Of a stretch of 59,673 nucleotides of DNA, positions 28,078 to 36,908 are shown piece after piece. The DNA lies in contig PWXV01000169.1 in the NCBI GenBank assembly GCA_003568415.1, positions 1 through 59,673 on the forward strand, in the 5' to 3' direction. Origin of the DNA: Ignavibacteriales bacterium (GTDB taxonomy: Bacteria > Bacteroidota > Ignavibacteria > T3Sed10-11). Position 1 is the first letter of the stretch, and the number at the start of each line of letters is the position of its first letter. The notes beneath the pieces were generated by a model, which made no database searches, was not told where the DNA came from, and saw only the letters and a list, made by a program, of their open reading frames with translations. The translations under genes were made by a program, and so were the position numbers.

Positions 28078-29733
28078 ATGGCATCAAAACTTATCTACTA
28101 TGATTCGGAAGCGCGGACTAAACTTCGCAAAGGTGTTGATAAACTTTCGAATGCAGTTCGTGTAACACTCGGTCCGAAGGGGCGTAACGTTGTCATCGAT
28201 AAAAAGTTCGGTGCACCGACAGTTACCAAAGATGGTGTGACCGTAGCAAAAGAAATTGAACTCGATGATCCCGTTGAGAACATGGGCGCACAAATGTTGC
28301 GTGAGGTTGCATCGAAAACATCGGATAATGCAGGTGACGGTACGACGACCGCGACTATACTTGCACAGGCGATCGTTCGAGAAGGTATTAAGAACGTTAC
28401 TGCCGGTGCAAACCCGATGGACCTCAAACGCGGTATTGATTCAGCAGTATTAAAAGTGGTTGAAGAACTCAAAAAACTCAGCCGCGATGTAGAAAACCAG
28501 CAGGAGATTGCCCAGGTGGGTACCATCTCTGCAAACAATGATAAAGAGATTGGTAAACTCATCGCCGATGCGATGGAGAAAGTCGGTAAAGACGGTGTGA
28601 TAACGGTCGAAGAAGCAAAGGGTCTCGAAACAACACTTGAGGTTGTAGAGGGTATGCAGTTCGACCGTGGATATCTTTCACCGTATTTTGTAACCAATGC
28701 AGAATCCATGGAAGCGGAGCTCGAAAATCCGTACATCCTTATTCACGACAAGAAGATCTCCACAATGAAGGATCTCTTGCCGATACTCGAGAAGACCGCT
28801 CAATCAGGCAAGCCATTATTGATCGTTGCCGAGGATATCGAAGGTGAAGCACTGGCAACACTCGTTGTCAACAAATTGCGCGGGACATTAAAAGTATGTG
28901 CCGTCAAAGCACCGGGATTCGGCGATCGCCGCAAGGCAATGCTTGAAGATATCGCAATCTTAACCGGTGGTACTGTTATTTCGGAAGAGAAAGGATTCAA
29001 GCTCGAGAATGCGACAATATCCTATCTCGGAACAGCCAAGAAGGTCAATATCGATAAAGATAACACCACGATCGTTGAAGGCGCAGGCGAGTCAGATGAT
29101 ATTAAGAAACGCATTAACGAAATAAAAACTCAGATCGAGAAAACAACTTCCGATTACGATCGTGAGAAGTTGCAGGAACGCCTTGCAAAACTCTCCGGTG
29201 GTGTTGCGGTGCTTGAAGTCGGCGCAGCAACAGAAGTTGAGATGAAGGAAAAGAAAGCTCGCGTCGAAGATGCGTTGCACGCAACACGGGCAGCAGTTGA
29301 GGAAGGTATTGTTCCCGGCGGTGGTGTTGCATTCCTTCGTGCAATGAAAGCTATCGAAAACCTGCAGGGTGAAAACGAAGATCAGACGATCGGTGTCAGT
29401 ATCGTATTGAAAGCACTTGAAGAACCGCTCCGTCAGATCGTGAACAACACCGGTCTTGAGGGATCGGTCGTCTTAGTGAAAGTTAAGGAAGGAAAAGACG
29501 ATTTCGGCTTTAATGCGCAGACTGAGCAGTATGAGAATCTGTACAAAGCCGGTGTCATAGATCCGACAAAGGTAACCCGTATGGCACTCGAAAATGCAGC
29601 AAGTGTAGCATCGTTGCTGCTTACCACTGAAGCTGTCGTCGTTGAGAAACCTGAAGAAGAAGAGAAAGGCGGTGGCGGTATGCCTCCAGGTGGTATGGGC
29701 GGCATGGGCGGCGGTATGGGTGATATGTACTAA
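28078..29733 (+). CDS. groL: Chaperonin GroEL
   Basis: A 551-residue Hsp60 chaperonin. [16 protein letters not shown], the ATP-binding [14 protein letters not shown], the apical domain and the conserved [12 protein letters not shown] are all present. The C-terminus ends in the Gly/Met-rich tail [14 protein letters not shown]. It is encoded 53 bp after groS with a GAAGGAG site. Confidence 0.98.
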   Translation: MASKLIYYDSEARTKLRKGVDKLSNAVRVTLGPKGRNVVIDKKFGAPTVTKDGVTVAKEIELDDPVENMGAQMLREVASKTSDNAGDGTTTATILAQAIVREGIKNVTAGANPMDLKRGIDSAVLKVVEELKKLSRDVENQQEIAQVGTISANNDKEIGKLIADAMEKVGKDGVITVEEAKGLETTLEVVEGMQFDRGYLSPYFVTNAESMEAELENPYILIHDKKISTMKDLLPILEKTAQSGKPLLIVAEDIEGEALATLVVNKLRGTLKVCAVKAPGFGDRRKAMLEDIAILTGGTVISEEKGFKLENATISYLGTAKKVNIDKDNTTIVEGAGESDDIKKRINEIKTQIEKTTSDYDREKLQERLAKLSGGVAVLEVGAATEVEMKEKKARVEDALHATRAAVEEGIVPGGGVAFLRAMKAIENLQGENEDQTIGVSIVLKALEEPLRQIVNNTGLEGSVVLVKVKEGKDDFGFNAQTEQYENLYKAGVIDPTKVTRMALENAASVASLLLTTEAVVVEKPEEEEKGGGGMPPGGMGGMGGGMGDMY

Positions 29734-29761
29734 ACCCATTACCCTCCATATAGATTCAAAT

Positions 29762-29803
29762 AAAAAGCCCGTTCTCCCCGATTGTTGGGGAGGCGGGCTT
29801 TTT
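29762..29803 (+). terminator. Rho-independent terminator of groESL
   Basis: A strong hairpin: AAAAAGCCCG and CTCCCC pair with GGGGAG and CGGGCTTTTT around a GATTGTT loop, with a small internal bulge. The T-tract forms the 3' end. It lies 28 bp after the groL stop. Confidence 0.9.
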
Positions 29804-29840
29804 AGTTGGAAACCGGAGTTCAAAAGTCTCCGGTGAAAGC

Positions 29841-29914
29841 AATAACAAGAAACTTAAAACCCGAAACCCGAAACTCGAACAGTAAATCCTACACACTGTA
29901 CCGCTCAATCACCC
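29841..29914 (+). repeat. Direct repeat copy A flanking the toxin-antitoxin pair
   Basis: About 74 nt that match 30449-30523. The first 22 nt are identical and the last 24 nt are identical, with a few differences and one indel in the middle. Copy B runs into the 3' end of the intact thioesterase gene. The toxin-antitoxin genes lie exactly between the two copies. Confidence 0.8.
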
Positions 29915-29960
29915 GATCAGTGATTACTTCAAAATCTGTTTTTACTTTGCATGCTTTCAT
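29889..29960 (-). pseudogene. Remnant of a thioesterase 3' end
   Basis: Read on the minus strand, this frame ends EVITDRVIERYSV-stop, almost the same as the intact thioesterase at 30498 (EVIPDWVIERYSV-stop). Upstream of that the similarity is lost, and only a short 23-codon frame remains. It looks like the tail of a duplicated or recombined thioesterase gene, not a functional gene. Confidence 0.65.
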
Positions 29961-30002
29961 AGGTATTATTATATTGCTTAATAAATTAGGGAGATGAAAC
30001 CA

Positions 30003-30212
30003 ATGAATGAATCCGGTAAAACTATTAAAGATCTAACGGTTAAAGAATTAAAAGATCTTATTCAAGTGACAATCAAAGAAACGCTTGAAGATGAATTGGA
30101 AGATTATATTGCACTTCGCAGTAAGGAATATATACAATCCATTCGTGAGGCACGTGAGGATTACAAATCGGGGAATATAAAAAAGTTTGACGAGCACTTC
30201 CCGGATGTATGA
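30003..30212 (+). CDS. Antitoxin of a RelBE/ParDE-like module
   Basis: A 69-residue acidic helical protein (starts MNESGKTIKDLTVKELKDLI) encoded directly before a RelE-type toxin and overlapping it by 8 nt. The ATG at 30003 is preferred to the one at 29994, because GGGAGA then has normal spacing. It has no obvious ribbon-helix-helix motif; the central helix DELEDYIALRSKEYI and C-terminal DEHFPDV tail resemble short toxin-binding antitoxins. Its role rests on the neighbour. Confidence 0.75.
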   Translation: MNESGKTIKDLTVKELKDLIQVTIKETLEDELEDYIALRSKEYIQSIREAREDYKSGNIKKFDEHFPDV

Positions 30213-30453
30213 AATTATAATTACAAGGCGTGCATCTGATGATTTGGATTCTATAGAATCTAACACAAAGAAGCGGATAGGGGAAAAACTCAAAGAATAT
30301 GCTGCTAATCCCCATTTATACTCACGAAAGCTGAAACACTCGGAAATCGGGACATTCCGTTTTCAGATAGGAGATTACAGGGTAATCTTTGATATAGAAG
30401 ACGACAAATTAATTATTTTACGTGTTGGGCATAGAAAGGATATCTATAAATAA
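30205..30453 (+). CDS. RelE/ParE-type toxin
   Basis: An 82-residue toxin of the RelE/ParE superfamily. It starts MYEIIITRRASDDLDSI and has the family core LKHSEIGTFRFQIGDYRVIF and the C-terminal strand and tail IILRVGHRKDIYK. The arrangement of basic residues (Arg in FRFQ, Arg of DYRVIF, His-Arg-Lys at the end) fits an mRNA interferase of the RelE branch, though gyrase poisoning (ParE) cannot be excluded. The ATG at 30205 lies inside the end of the antitoxin gene. Confidence 0.85.
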   Translation: MYEIIITRRASDDLDSIESNTKKRIGEKLKEYAANPHLYSRKLKHSEIGTFRFQIGDYRVIFDIEDDKLIILRVGHRKDIYK

Positions 30454-30523
30454 CAAGAAACTTAAAACCCGGAACTCGAAACTCACAACAGTAAACCCTA
30501 CACACTGTACCGCTCAATCACCC
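30449..30523 (+). repeat. Direct repeat copy B flanking the toxin-antitoxin pair
   Basis: Partner of the repeat at 29841-29914. It begins within the last codons of the toxin gene and runs to the last nine codons of the thioesterase gene, which reads on the opposite strand. Confidence 0.8.
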
Positions 30524-30908
30524 AATCCGGTATCACCTCAGCCCTTCCTGTTGTTGTGTTGATCATCGTATAGAGAAAATAGCCGTTTGCGGCAAGTTTA
30601 TTGGTTTTGTTCCGGATTATTTCGAATTTTACCCTCACATCTGTTCTGTCCACCTCTAAAACACCGGTACGTACCGTGATCTCATCGCCGAGAAAAAGCG
30701 GTCGTTTGTATTCTATCCAGCAATTCTTAACCACCCAACCGTACCCTTTTTCCAGAAACTCCTCCATCGGGAATTTATAATTATCCCGCATTTGCTGATA
30801 TCGTGCAAATAATACAAAATCGAGATACCGTGAGTTGTGTACATGCTGGTTCATATCGATATCATCGGGACGGACGGTTATCTTTGTTTCGAAGGTAGAA
30901 TATTTCAT
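30498..30908 (-). CDS. Acyl-CoA thioesterase, hot-dog fold
   Basis: A 136-residue 4-hydroxybenzoyl-CoA thioesterase/YbgC-like protein. It contains VRPDDIDMNQHVHNSRYLDF, in which the Asp-x-Asn-x-His-x-x-N-x-x-Y pattern marks the active site. The start at 30908 (MKYSTFETKITV) has GAGGA about 10 nt upstream and leaves 13 bp to the preceding LOG-family gene. Predicted to hydrolyse acyl-CoA or acyl-ACP thioesters in the cytoplasm; substrate unknown. Confidence 0.85.
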   Translation of the reverse strand: MKYSTFETKITVRPDDIDMNQHVHNSRYLDFVLFARYQQMRDNYKFPMEEFLEKGYGWVVKNCWIEYKRPLFLGDEITVRTGVLEVDRTDVRVKFEIIRNKTNKLAANGYFLYTMINTTTGRAEVIPDWVIERYSV

Positions 30909-30921
30909 GGAATTATTATCC

Positions 30922-31455
30922 TCACAATCTTTCCCGCAGCAACTCGATCGCTTCTTCGGGGGTCTCAAACAACTGCACATATTTCGTTCTGTCGCTTTTA
31001 CCTTCTTCAATCAATGCATTGTTGATTGTATCGATGACCGGTTGCCAGACCTCTCTGTACACGACAAGAGGTTTGGGAATGATGACTCCTTTGTTAATGT
31101 ATTCCCAGACTGTGGAAAGTTCGACAAGTGTTCCTGTTCCTCCGGGCAATACAATATAGCCCTGTGCAAGCTCAATAAGCCGTAACAACCTTTCGACGAC
31201 GTTCTTGGTTCTTATCTCTTCGGATAGAAATCTGTTTGCCGTTGATTTATAGTATTCGCTTGTCACACCGATTGCCTTGCCGCCTGCCTCAACGGCGCCC
31301 CGTGCACTGGCTTCCATACTACCGCCGTACCCGCCGTTACAGACGGTCCACCCCTGCTCGGCAATGAGTTCGCCGATTAGCCGTGCCTGTTCATATTCAG
31401 GTGAACCCGAAACCGGATACGCGCTGCCGAAAACTGATATGATTATTTGTGTCAT
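30922..31455 (-). CDS. LOG-family (Rossmann-like nucleotide phosphoribohydrolase) protein
   Basis: A 177-residue protein of the LOG family (often annotated as a lysine decarboxylase-like or TIGR00725 protein). The motifs GGYGGSMEASARGA and LPGGTGTLVELSTVWE correspond to the conserved GGxxGxM and PGGxGTxxE elements. Known LOG enzymes release a free base from a nucleoside 5'-monophosphate. The physiological substrate here is unknown. Confidence 0.82.
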   Translation of the reverse strand: MTQIIISVFGSAYPVSGSPEYEQARLIGELIAEQGWTVCNGGYGGSMEASARGAVEAGGKAIGVTSEYYKSTANRFLSEEIRTKNVVERLLRLIELAQGYIVLPGGTGTLVELSTVWEYINKGVIIPKPLVVYREVWQPVIDTINNALIEEGKSDRTKYVQLFETPEEAIELLRERL

Positions 31456-31556
31456 ATTGGAAAAGAGTTATAAAGTAGAATTATTTTTATGAATATTATC
31501 CACACGTATCTTTATTAAAATTATTGGTGGTGATTAGGGCATATTCGTGGGTGACT

Positions 31557-33587
31557 TCAATTTAAAAATTCCCAGGTAATCCCGAACCGCAGGTACGACT
31601 CATACATCGGATAGAACGGCGTGCGCATGTATTCTGTGCTTGTTATATTCTGATAGGTTAGATGAACATATGCGTTACTGATTTTACCGACAATGCTGCC
31701 GTTCAGTACTCCAGAGGGCCCGATGCGGGCAAACCTTTGCCGTGCTGAGAAAAATGTTTCGGGGTCGAAGTCGACGCCGTATTGTTCTGTTAAATACAAT
31801 GCTTCCAGTTTAACCTGTAAATCCAATGCACCATCAAACAGCTCGCCGCGAAATTTCACCGACGAACTAATATCGAAATCGGGCAGGGAATGCATTCGTT
31901 CACCATCTTCGATGATTCTGTACGCATTAACGTTACTCTGAAATGTGAATTTGCCCAATTGGTATTTACCTCTGGCATAACCGGTATATGTTTCGGAATA
32001 TTCACCCTGTTGAATAGTTATATCCGGAAACGTTCGTGATACTTCACCCTGTTCATAAGTAATTGGGTCGGAGATTTTGCGGTACATACCTCCCACTGTG
32101 AATTTCAATTGTGATAAGGGTTTCAAGGTGACTTCAGCAAACAGCATATCATGTGTCTCGGGTACGAGAAATGCCGGACGGGTAATCGTTGAATCCTGCC
32201 AGTGAAGCTCCTGTAATGTCGGATGACGGTATGAATGCGCACCTCCTCCGGTTACTGATATAAACTCAAGCGGTGTCAGGGTAAGGTCGGCACCGTAAGA
32301 AGTATAATTTGTGCTGCGCATCCAATCACCCCGGAGCATAATATTTGCCGTAATTTGAGGGAAGGGTTCAAATATTGAGCGAAAGAATGTGCTGAATTCT
32401 TGTTCGTGATGTTTACCGGTTTTGTCGCTTTCGGTAATGTGGATATCCTGAAACGCGCCGCCTGCATGAAAGCGAACGGGTCCCACCGTAAACCACTGTT
32501 TAAAATCTATACCGCTTAATAAACTACGGTAATCGTTACTATACGCAAGGGTATCGGGAGTAGCTGCTCCGCGGTCCTGTTCACGGTATTCACGATAATG
32601 ATTGGAATAGTATGCGGTTAGATTACTGGTATCGAGTGAATCGGGTAGTAATTGAGCACTTGCCGAAAGATTCACATCGTGACGCTTGACCCGGTGAAAG
32701 GCGCGTAGTGTCCGCACTTCTGCTTCAAGTTGATCGAAGATATCTTCAGGCGGTGTGGTAAAAACATCGATGCCGCCGCTGAGCCCTGTATTAATGTTCG
32801 TATAGGAATATGCGGCTGCTATGTTTATAAGCTCCTGTAAATTCCAACGAACTTTTGAACGATAATGTTGATTACGGTAATTCATGTTCGGAAATCTACC
32901 ACGGAAATTTGTTCGTTGCTCTGCCCGCCCGAAGAATTGCCGTTGTATACCAGCCATAAAATTTACACCGGGTGCAATATCCTGACTTAAAATGACATCG
33001 GTTTGCGAATAATTATGCGGCCCTTCACTGTATCTGAGTTTGGTGTATGGTGACGGTGCTATGTAGCTTTGCGTCGTGAAATTATATGCTGCACCGACAG
33101 CATTACGCTGATATAAAAAAGATCGTGATGGCGGCAGATACTCTATATCACCGATAAATTCAGTTGCAAACAGGTTGAAATCGTACACGCCGGTCATAGG
33201 ATCATTTGCAGGGCGGCCGTCGATCATTACACCAAGAGACCGCCATCCTGTACCATACGCGGTTACTTCATGCGGCTGACCAACCGCTCCTTTGTCGCGG
33301 ACGTAAATACCCGGAAATTCATTTAAATTATCGATCGGTGCTGTATATTCCAGAAGCAGGTGATCGAGATAGGTAAATGACGGTAGTCGGGGATCCTGCA
33401 ATGAACCCATATCAGGTATGACCAACACACGTATCGGTTCTTCAAGTTCTTCGACCACATCATTTGTATCGGCTTCTTCTTCCTGAAATGTATCTATATC
33501 CTGGCTAAACAAAGGGAGCTGAATGATTACAAAAAGGGAAAATGCCGTAATAAATAAATAGGGAAACATTCCAGTCAATCTACGCAT
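31557..33587 (-). CDS. TonB-dependent receptor-like outer-membrane protein
   Basis: A 676-residue outer-membrane protein with a signal peptide (MRRLTGMFPYLFITAFSLFV to about residue 28), an acidic linker, a plug-like domain (about 55-180; AVGAAYNFTTQSY is the plug's end) and a long beta-barrel rich in alternating aromatic residues ending in a C-terminal strand. No carboxypeptidase-like repeat is present and the TonB box is not clear. The ATG at 33587 overlaps the end of ispE by 8 nt, so the two are translationally coupled. Substrate unknown. Confidence 0.75.
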   Translation of the reverse strand: MRRLTGMFPYLFITAFSLFVIIQLPLFSQDIDTFQEEEADTNDVVEELEEPIRVLVIPDMGSLQDPRLPSFTYLDHLLLEYTAPIDNLNEFPGIYVRDKGAVGQPHEVTAYGTGWRSLGVMIDGRPANDPMTGVYDFNLFATEFIGDIEYLPPSRSFLYQRNAVGAAYNFTTQSYIAPSPYTKLRYSEGPHNYSQTDVILSQDIAPGVNFMAGIQRQFFGRAEQRTNFRGRFPNMNYRNQHYRSKVRWNLQELINIAAAYSYTNINTGLSGGIDVFTTPPEDIFDQLEAEVRTLRAFHRVKRHDVNLSASAQLLPDSLDTSNLTAYYSNHYREYREQDRGAATPDTLAYSNDYRSLLSGIDFKQWFTVGPVRFHAGGAFQDIHITESDKTGKHHEQEFSTFFRSIFEPFPQITANIMLRGDWMRSTNYTSYGADLTLTPLEFISVTGGGAHSYRHPTLQELHWQDSTITRPAFLVPETHDMLFAEVTLKPLSQLKFTVGGMYRKISDPITYEQGEVSRTFPDITIQQGEYSETYTGYARGKYQLGKFTFQSNVNAYRIIEDGERMHSLPDFDISSSVKFRGELFDGALDLQVKLEALYLTEQYGVDFDPETFFSARQRFARIGPSGVLNGSIVGKISNAYVHLTYQNITSTEYMRTPFYPMYESYLRFGITWEFLN

Positions 33588-34479
33588 CAGCCTTCCGCTC
33601 CGATAGTATTGGTTCCGGCAAGAAAAATGGTGGGGTAATCCACACATCATACATCTCTGATAATGATTCTGCAATTTCCTTCGCATACGTCCCGTCCTGA
33701 TATAAGCCGAATACACTCGAGCCGCTTCCCGACATAAGAGCGAAATCTGCTCCGCTTTTGATCAAGGTTTCTTTTATTCTCATAATTACGGGTTGTTCAC
33801 GGAATACAACCGGTTCGAAGTCGTTGCGAAGTGCATTTGTCCAGATACGAGGTTGCAGGATATTTTCACGCACAAGTGATTTTAAATTGATATTTTTTAA
33901 TGTATGGTTTGGAGTAAAAGATTGATACGCCCATTTTGTATCAATATGAATTCGGGGATATACAAGCACAATCCAGTATGGTAGTTCAAGATCAAAATAT
34001 TCAAGTATCTCACCACGCCCTGTTGCATAGGCACTGCCGTTTTGCAGAAAATAGGGAACGTCCGAACCGATTTGCAGTGCGATTTTCGATAGTGCTTGTT
34101 CACTCAGTGGATATCCGAAAAGTATATTGCAAGCATGTAAAACAGCCGCCGCATTCGAACTTCCGCCACCAAGTCCCGCACCGACGGGAATATTTTTATC
34201 GATAGTAATATGCAATCCATGACGCTGCCCGATTTCCGAATAAAAGAGGTTGGCAGCTTTATAGCAAAGATTATTTTTATCAACCGGAATTTCCGGATGT
34301 GTCGTTTGTATACTAATGTTACCGGTATCGCTTCGTTCAACTTCTACAATGTCGAATAAATTCACCCGGTGGAATATCGTTTCGATATCGTGATAGCCGT
34401 CTTCACGTTTTCTTACTATCTGCAAGCCAAGATTTATCTTTGCATAAGCACGAAGTGAAGTGGATGTTGGTTGTTGCAT
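33580..34479 (-). CDS. ispE: 4-diphosphocytidyl-2-C-methyl-D-erythritol kinase
   Basis: GHMP-family kinase of 299 residues in the non-mevalonate isoprenoid pathway. It has the N-terminal AYAKINLGLQIVRKREDGYH, the ATP-binding loop PVGAGLGGGSSNAAAVL (about residues 91-107) and the late MSGSGSSVFGLY motif. It may supply precursors for the carotenoids implied by the gene at 58430, though that link is only by pathway. Confidence 0.94.
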   Translation of the reverse strand: MQQPTSTSLRAYAKINLGLQIVRKREDGYHDIETIFHRVNLFDIVEVERSDTGNISIQTTHPEIPVDKNNLCYKAANLFYSEIGQRHGLHITIDKNIPVGAGLGGGSSNAAAVLHACNILFGYPLSEQALSKIALQIGSDVPYFLQNGSAYATGRGEILEYFDLELPYWIVLVYPRIHIDTKWAYQSFTPNHTLKNINLKSLVRENILQPRIWTNALRNDFEPVVFREQPVIMRIKETLIKSGADFALMSGSGSSVFGLYQDGTYAKEIAESLSEMYDVWITPPFFLPEPILSERKADA

Positions 34480-34554
34480 TACAATGGTTACTAATAAATG
34501 TATGACTCTATCATCTTCTGTAATAATATAAAAAAAGCTGTTGAGAAATCATAC

Positions 34555-34583
34555 TTGACATAGAGGTCGCAAATATTTATCTT
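34555..34583 (+). promoter_or_regulatory. Candidate promoter of the first nrfA unit
   Basis: TTGACA (34555-34560), a 17-bp spacer and TATCTT (34578-34583) lie 66 bp before the nrfA start. A CTTAATTAAG palindrome overlaps at 34581-34590 and could be an operator. No sigma-54 -24/-12 pair is seen here, unlike the two downstream units. Confidence 0.5.
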
Positions 34584-34648
34584 AATTAAGACTATTTTAT
34601 CTTGAAATAGATGCGTGATTTTTGCTCAACTTTATACGGAGTAATGTA

Positions 34649-35983
34649 ATGTTAGTAAAACAGGTTCCTACATTATTTTTATCTTTTTTTCTTGCTTCAT
34701 TGATAGTACTTACCGGATGTGGACCAACCGAAGAACCGCCGGAACCCTTAACCGAAGACGAAACCGATCCTGCCCGCTTTGGAGAGTTTTATCCGTTCCA
34801 ATATGAAACCTTTATGAGAACAAAGGAGATGGAGGAAACAGAATACGGCGGTTCATATAACTATTCATATGTTGAGCGATTTCCTCAGTTGGAAAGAATA
34901 TTCGGCGGTGTCGGCTATGGACTTGATTATAATCGTGCCCGCGGACATTATTGGGCGATGAAGGATATGCTTTCTATTGAACGTTCTCCGAAATTTGTAA
35001 CGTGTTTTACCTGTAAATCTGCAGATGCTCCGAGGCTTATGGAGGAAATGGGGGATGCATATTATACAACTCCAATGGAAGAGTTTCTGGATGTCGAAGC
35101 CGAAATCGAACGACACGATGAACATCCCTATATGGATGTAAAGCATGCCTCAATTTCGTGCAGCGACTGTCATCATCCCGAAACAATGGATCTCAGAATA
35201 ACACGCCCGGCTTTAAAAGAAGCATTGGAACGCCGCGGCACTCTTGTTGAAGAATTAAGCCGCAATGATATGCGATCAATGGTTTGTGCACAGTGCCACG
35301 TTGAGTATTATTTCCATCCCGATCCGGATAACCGCAAGGTCATATTCCCGTGGGACGAAGGATTCGATCCGCAAGATATGGAACAGTATTGGGATTATCG
35401 CTTTACCGATATGGAACAATTTACGGAAACAGGTTTTTATGATTATCGACATCCGGACGTCGATGTTCCGTTACGTATTATTCAACACCCTGAATTCGAG
35501 ATGTTCCAGGGAGGTACCCATCAAACAAACAACGTAAGTTGTGCCGACTGCCACATGCCGGTGATCGAGGTTGACGGGCGACGGGAAATATCACATCACA
35601 TTACGAGTCCGTTAAAATATATTGAAGAAACTTGCCAGCAATGTCACAATCAAACAGCAGAGTATCTTGAAGGAAGAGTACATGCTGCTCAGGAACGAAC
35701 ATTGCGTATGCGAAGTCGTGCGGAGAATGCTATGCTTGCAGCACTTGATGTGCTCGAAGCTGCAAAAAATGCAAGTGGTGTAGATCAGGAACTCTTGTTT
35801 GAAGCCCGCCGTGCTTATACCGGTGCACATCTCAGATGGCAATATGTAAAAGCTGAGAACAGTATTGGTTGGCATAACCCGCAGAAAGCATTGGAGGCAC
35901 TTGGTGAATCGATCGATTTTGCCCATCAGGCACGAGATAAGGCGAACCGTGCTATGGGTGGAAGGGGGGTAGCCGGGCGATGA
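34649..35983 (+). CDS. nrfA: Pentahaem cytochrome c nitrite reductase NrfA, lipoprotein form
   Basis: Periplasmic ammonia-forming nitrite reductase of 444 residues. Five c-type haem sites are present: the active-site haem with lysine ligand CFTCK (about residue 118), then CSDCH, CAQCH (in the classic CAQCHVEYYF), CADCH and CQQCH. The signal peptide ends in the lipobox LTGC (Cys24), so the enzyme is lipid-anchored. The late ENSIGWHNPQ corresponds to the conserved C-terminal His ligand region. The ATG at 34649 is used because CGGAG lies upstream. It overlaps its tetrahaem partner gene by 4 nt. Confidence 0.93.
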   Translation: MLVKQVPTLFLSFFLASLIVLTGCGPTEEPPEPLTEDETDPARFGEFYPFQYETFMRTKEMEETEYGGSYNYSYVERFPQLERIFGGVGYGLDYNRARGHYWAMKDMLSIERSPKFVTCFTCKSADAPRLMEEMGDAYYTTPMEEFLDVEAEIERHDEHPYMDVKHASISCSDCHHPETMDLRITRPALKEALERRGTLVEELSRNDMRSMVCAQCHVEYYFHPDPDNRKVIFPWDEGFDPQDMEQYWDYRFTDMEQFTETGFYDYRHPDVDVPLRIIQHPEFEMFQGGTHQTNNVSCADCHMPVIEVDGRREISHHITSPLKYIEETCQQCHNQTAEYLEGRVHAAQERTLRMRSRAENAMLAALDVLEAAKNASGVDQELLFEARRAYTGAHLRWQYVKAENSIGWHNPQKALEALGESIDFAHQARDKANRAMGGRGVAGR

Positions 35984-36714
35984 GAGTACGAACCTTCATT
36001 ATTACCGGAATGCTTCTATTCATCGGTGTTGTAACAGTATATGCAGATCGACCGTTATCCGAGATCGGACACCCGGCTGTTGGTACTACCTTTACCGATA
36101 TTGTCCGGATCGCTACTATCCTTGCGGCATTCGCTTCATTGATATTGATAATTTATTTACAATTTTTCAGACAGCAACAGGAGATCGATACCGGCAGGAA
36201 GTGGCTGTATTTTATTGCATTGTTTATGCTGCCGGCCTTTGTGATGTTCGGCGGAACATATTTTTCACTGGAAGAATTCAAAGATGTAGAATCCTGTATG
36301 GATTGCCACCAGATGCATCCGTTTGGTGCGGATATGATGCTCAATCGTGAGTCGAATACGCTGGCTGCAAAACATTTCCGTAACAACTGGGTGAACGATC
36401 ATCAGTGTTACAGTTGTCATACCGGATACGGGGTTGCCGGAACGGTTCAATCGAAAATGGATGGATTGAGGCATCTTTACGGACGTGTAACAGGATTGTA
36501 TGAACGGCCGATTCGCTTTCGCGGGGTATTCCCCAATGCTAACTGTCTCAACTGTCACATCGGTGGAGAAAAATACGAATCGGTTGAATTGCACCGCTCG
36601 TTACACGAACGTATTCTCGAAGACAAAATATCCTGTATGCGCTGTCACGGCAATGTGCATCCATCGATGCAACACCGCTATTATCCGGTTGTAACGTACA
36701 GGGAGGAAAGATAG
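35980..36714 (+). CDS. Tetrahaem quinol dehydrogenase, NapC/NrfH-like, with extra membrane helices
   Basis: A 244-residue membrane cytochrome c predicted to pass electrons from the quinol pool to the upstream NrfA. Four CxxCH sites are visible: CMDCHQM (about residue 105, with the Met spacing of NrfH haem 1), CYSCH (142), CLNCH (187) and CMRCH (218). Before them lie an N-terminal hydrophobic or signal segment and two further membrane helices (about 40-63 and 74-95), whereas standard NrfH/NapC proteins have one. Encoded with a 4-nt overlap after nrfA and 2 bp before a small membrane protein gene. Confidence 0.85.
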   Translation: MRVRTFIITGMLLFIGVVTVYADRPLSEIGHPAVGTTFTDIVRIATILAAFASLILIIYLQFFRQQQEIDTGRKWLYFIALFMLPAFVMFGGTYFSLEEFKDVESCMDCHQMHPFGADMMLNRESNTLAAKHFRNNWVNDHQCYSCHTGYGVAGTVQSKMDGLRHLYGRVTGLYERPIRFRGVFPNANCLNCHIGGEKYESVELHRSLHERILEDKISCMRCHGNVHPSMQHRYYPVVTYREER

Positions 36715-36716
36715 TT

Positions 36717-36908
36717 ATGACATATATACTTACTGCCGCTAAAGGTTTCATTATCCTCGGGCTTTTACTCGCCATCTTTGCTGTGTTCTTTACAGGACCG
36801 GGCTCATTAACTTTGTTCCTTTCATTCGGACAGGTTAGTATAATGATCGGTATCATATTGTATCTGACCGTAGTGATCCGTGATATGAAGGAACGGCGGG
36901 TGTTGTGA
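36717..36908 (+). CDS. Small membrane protein of the nrf unit
   Basis: A 63-residue protein with two predicted membrane helices (about residues 8-30 and 35-54) and a basic C-terminus (RDMKERRVL). It begins 2 bp after the tetrahaem gene, with GGGAGGA upstream, so it is surely translated with that unit. It carries no cysteine or haem site. It may be a structural subunit of the membrane complex; function is unknown. Confidence 0.7.
   Translation: MTYILTAAKGFIILGLLLAIFAVFFTGPGSLTLFLSFGQVSIMIGIILYLTVVIRDMKERRVL

Noticed and set aside
28098-28736. 212-codon open frame antisense to groL
   Set aside because: Lies fully within a highly conserved chaperonin gene and has shadow-like composition rich in Ser, Pro and Ile.
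34595-34640. Sigma-54 promoter before the first nrfA
   Set aside because: A TTGC is present near 34622, but no GG at the -24 position; a sigma-70-type pair upstream fits better.
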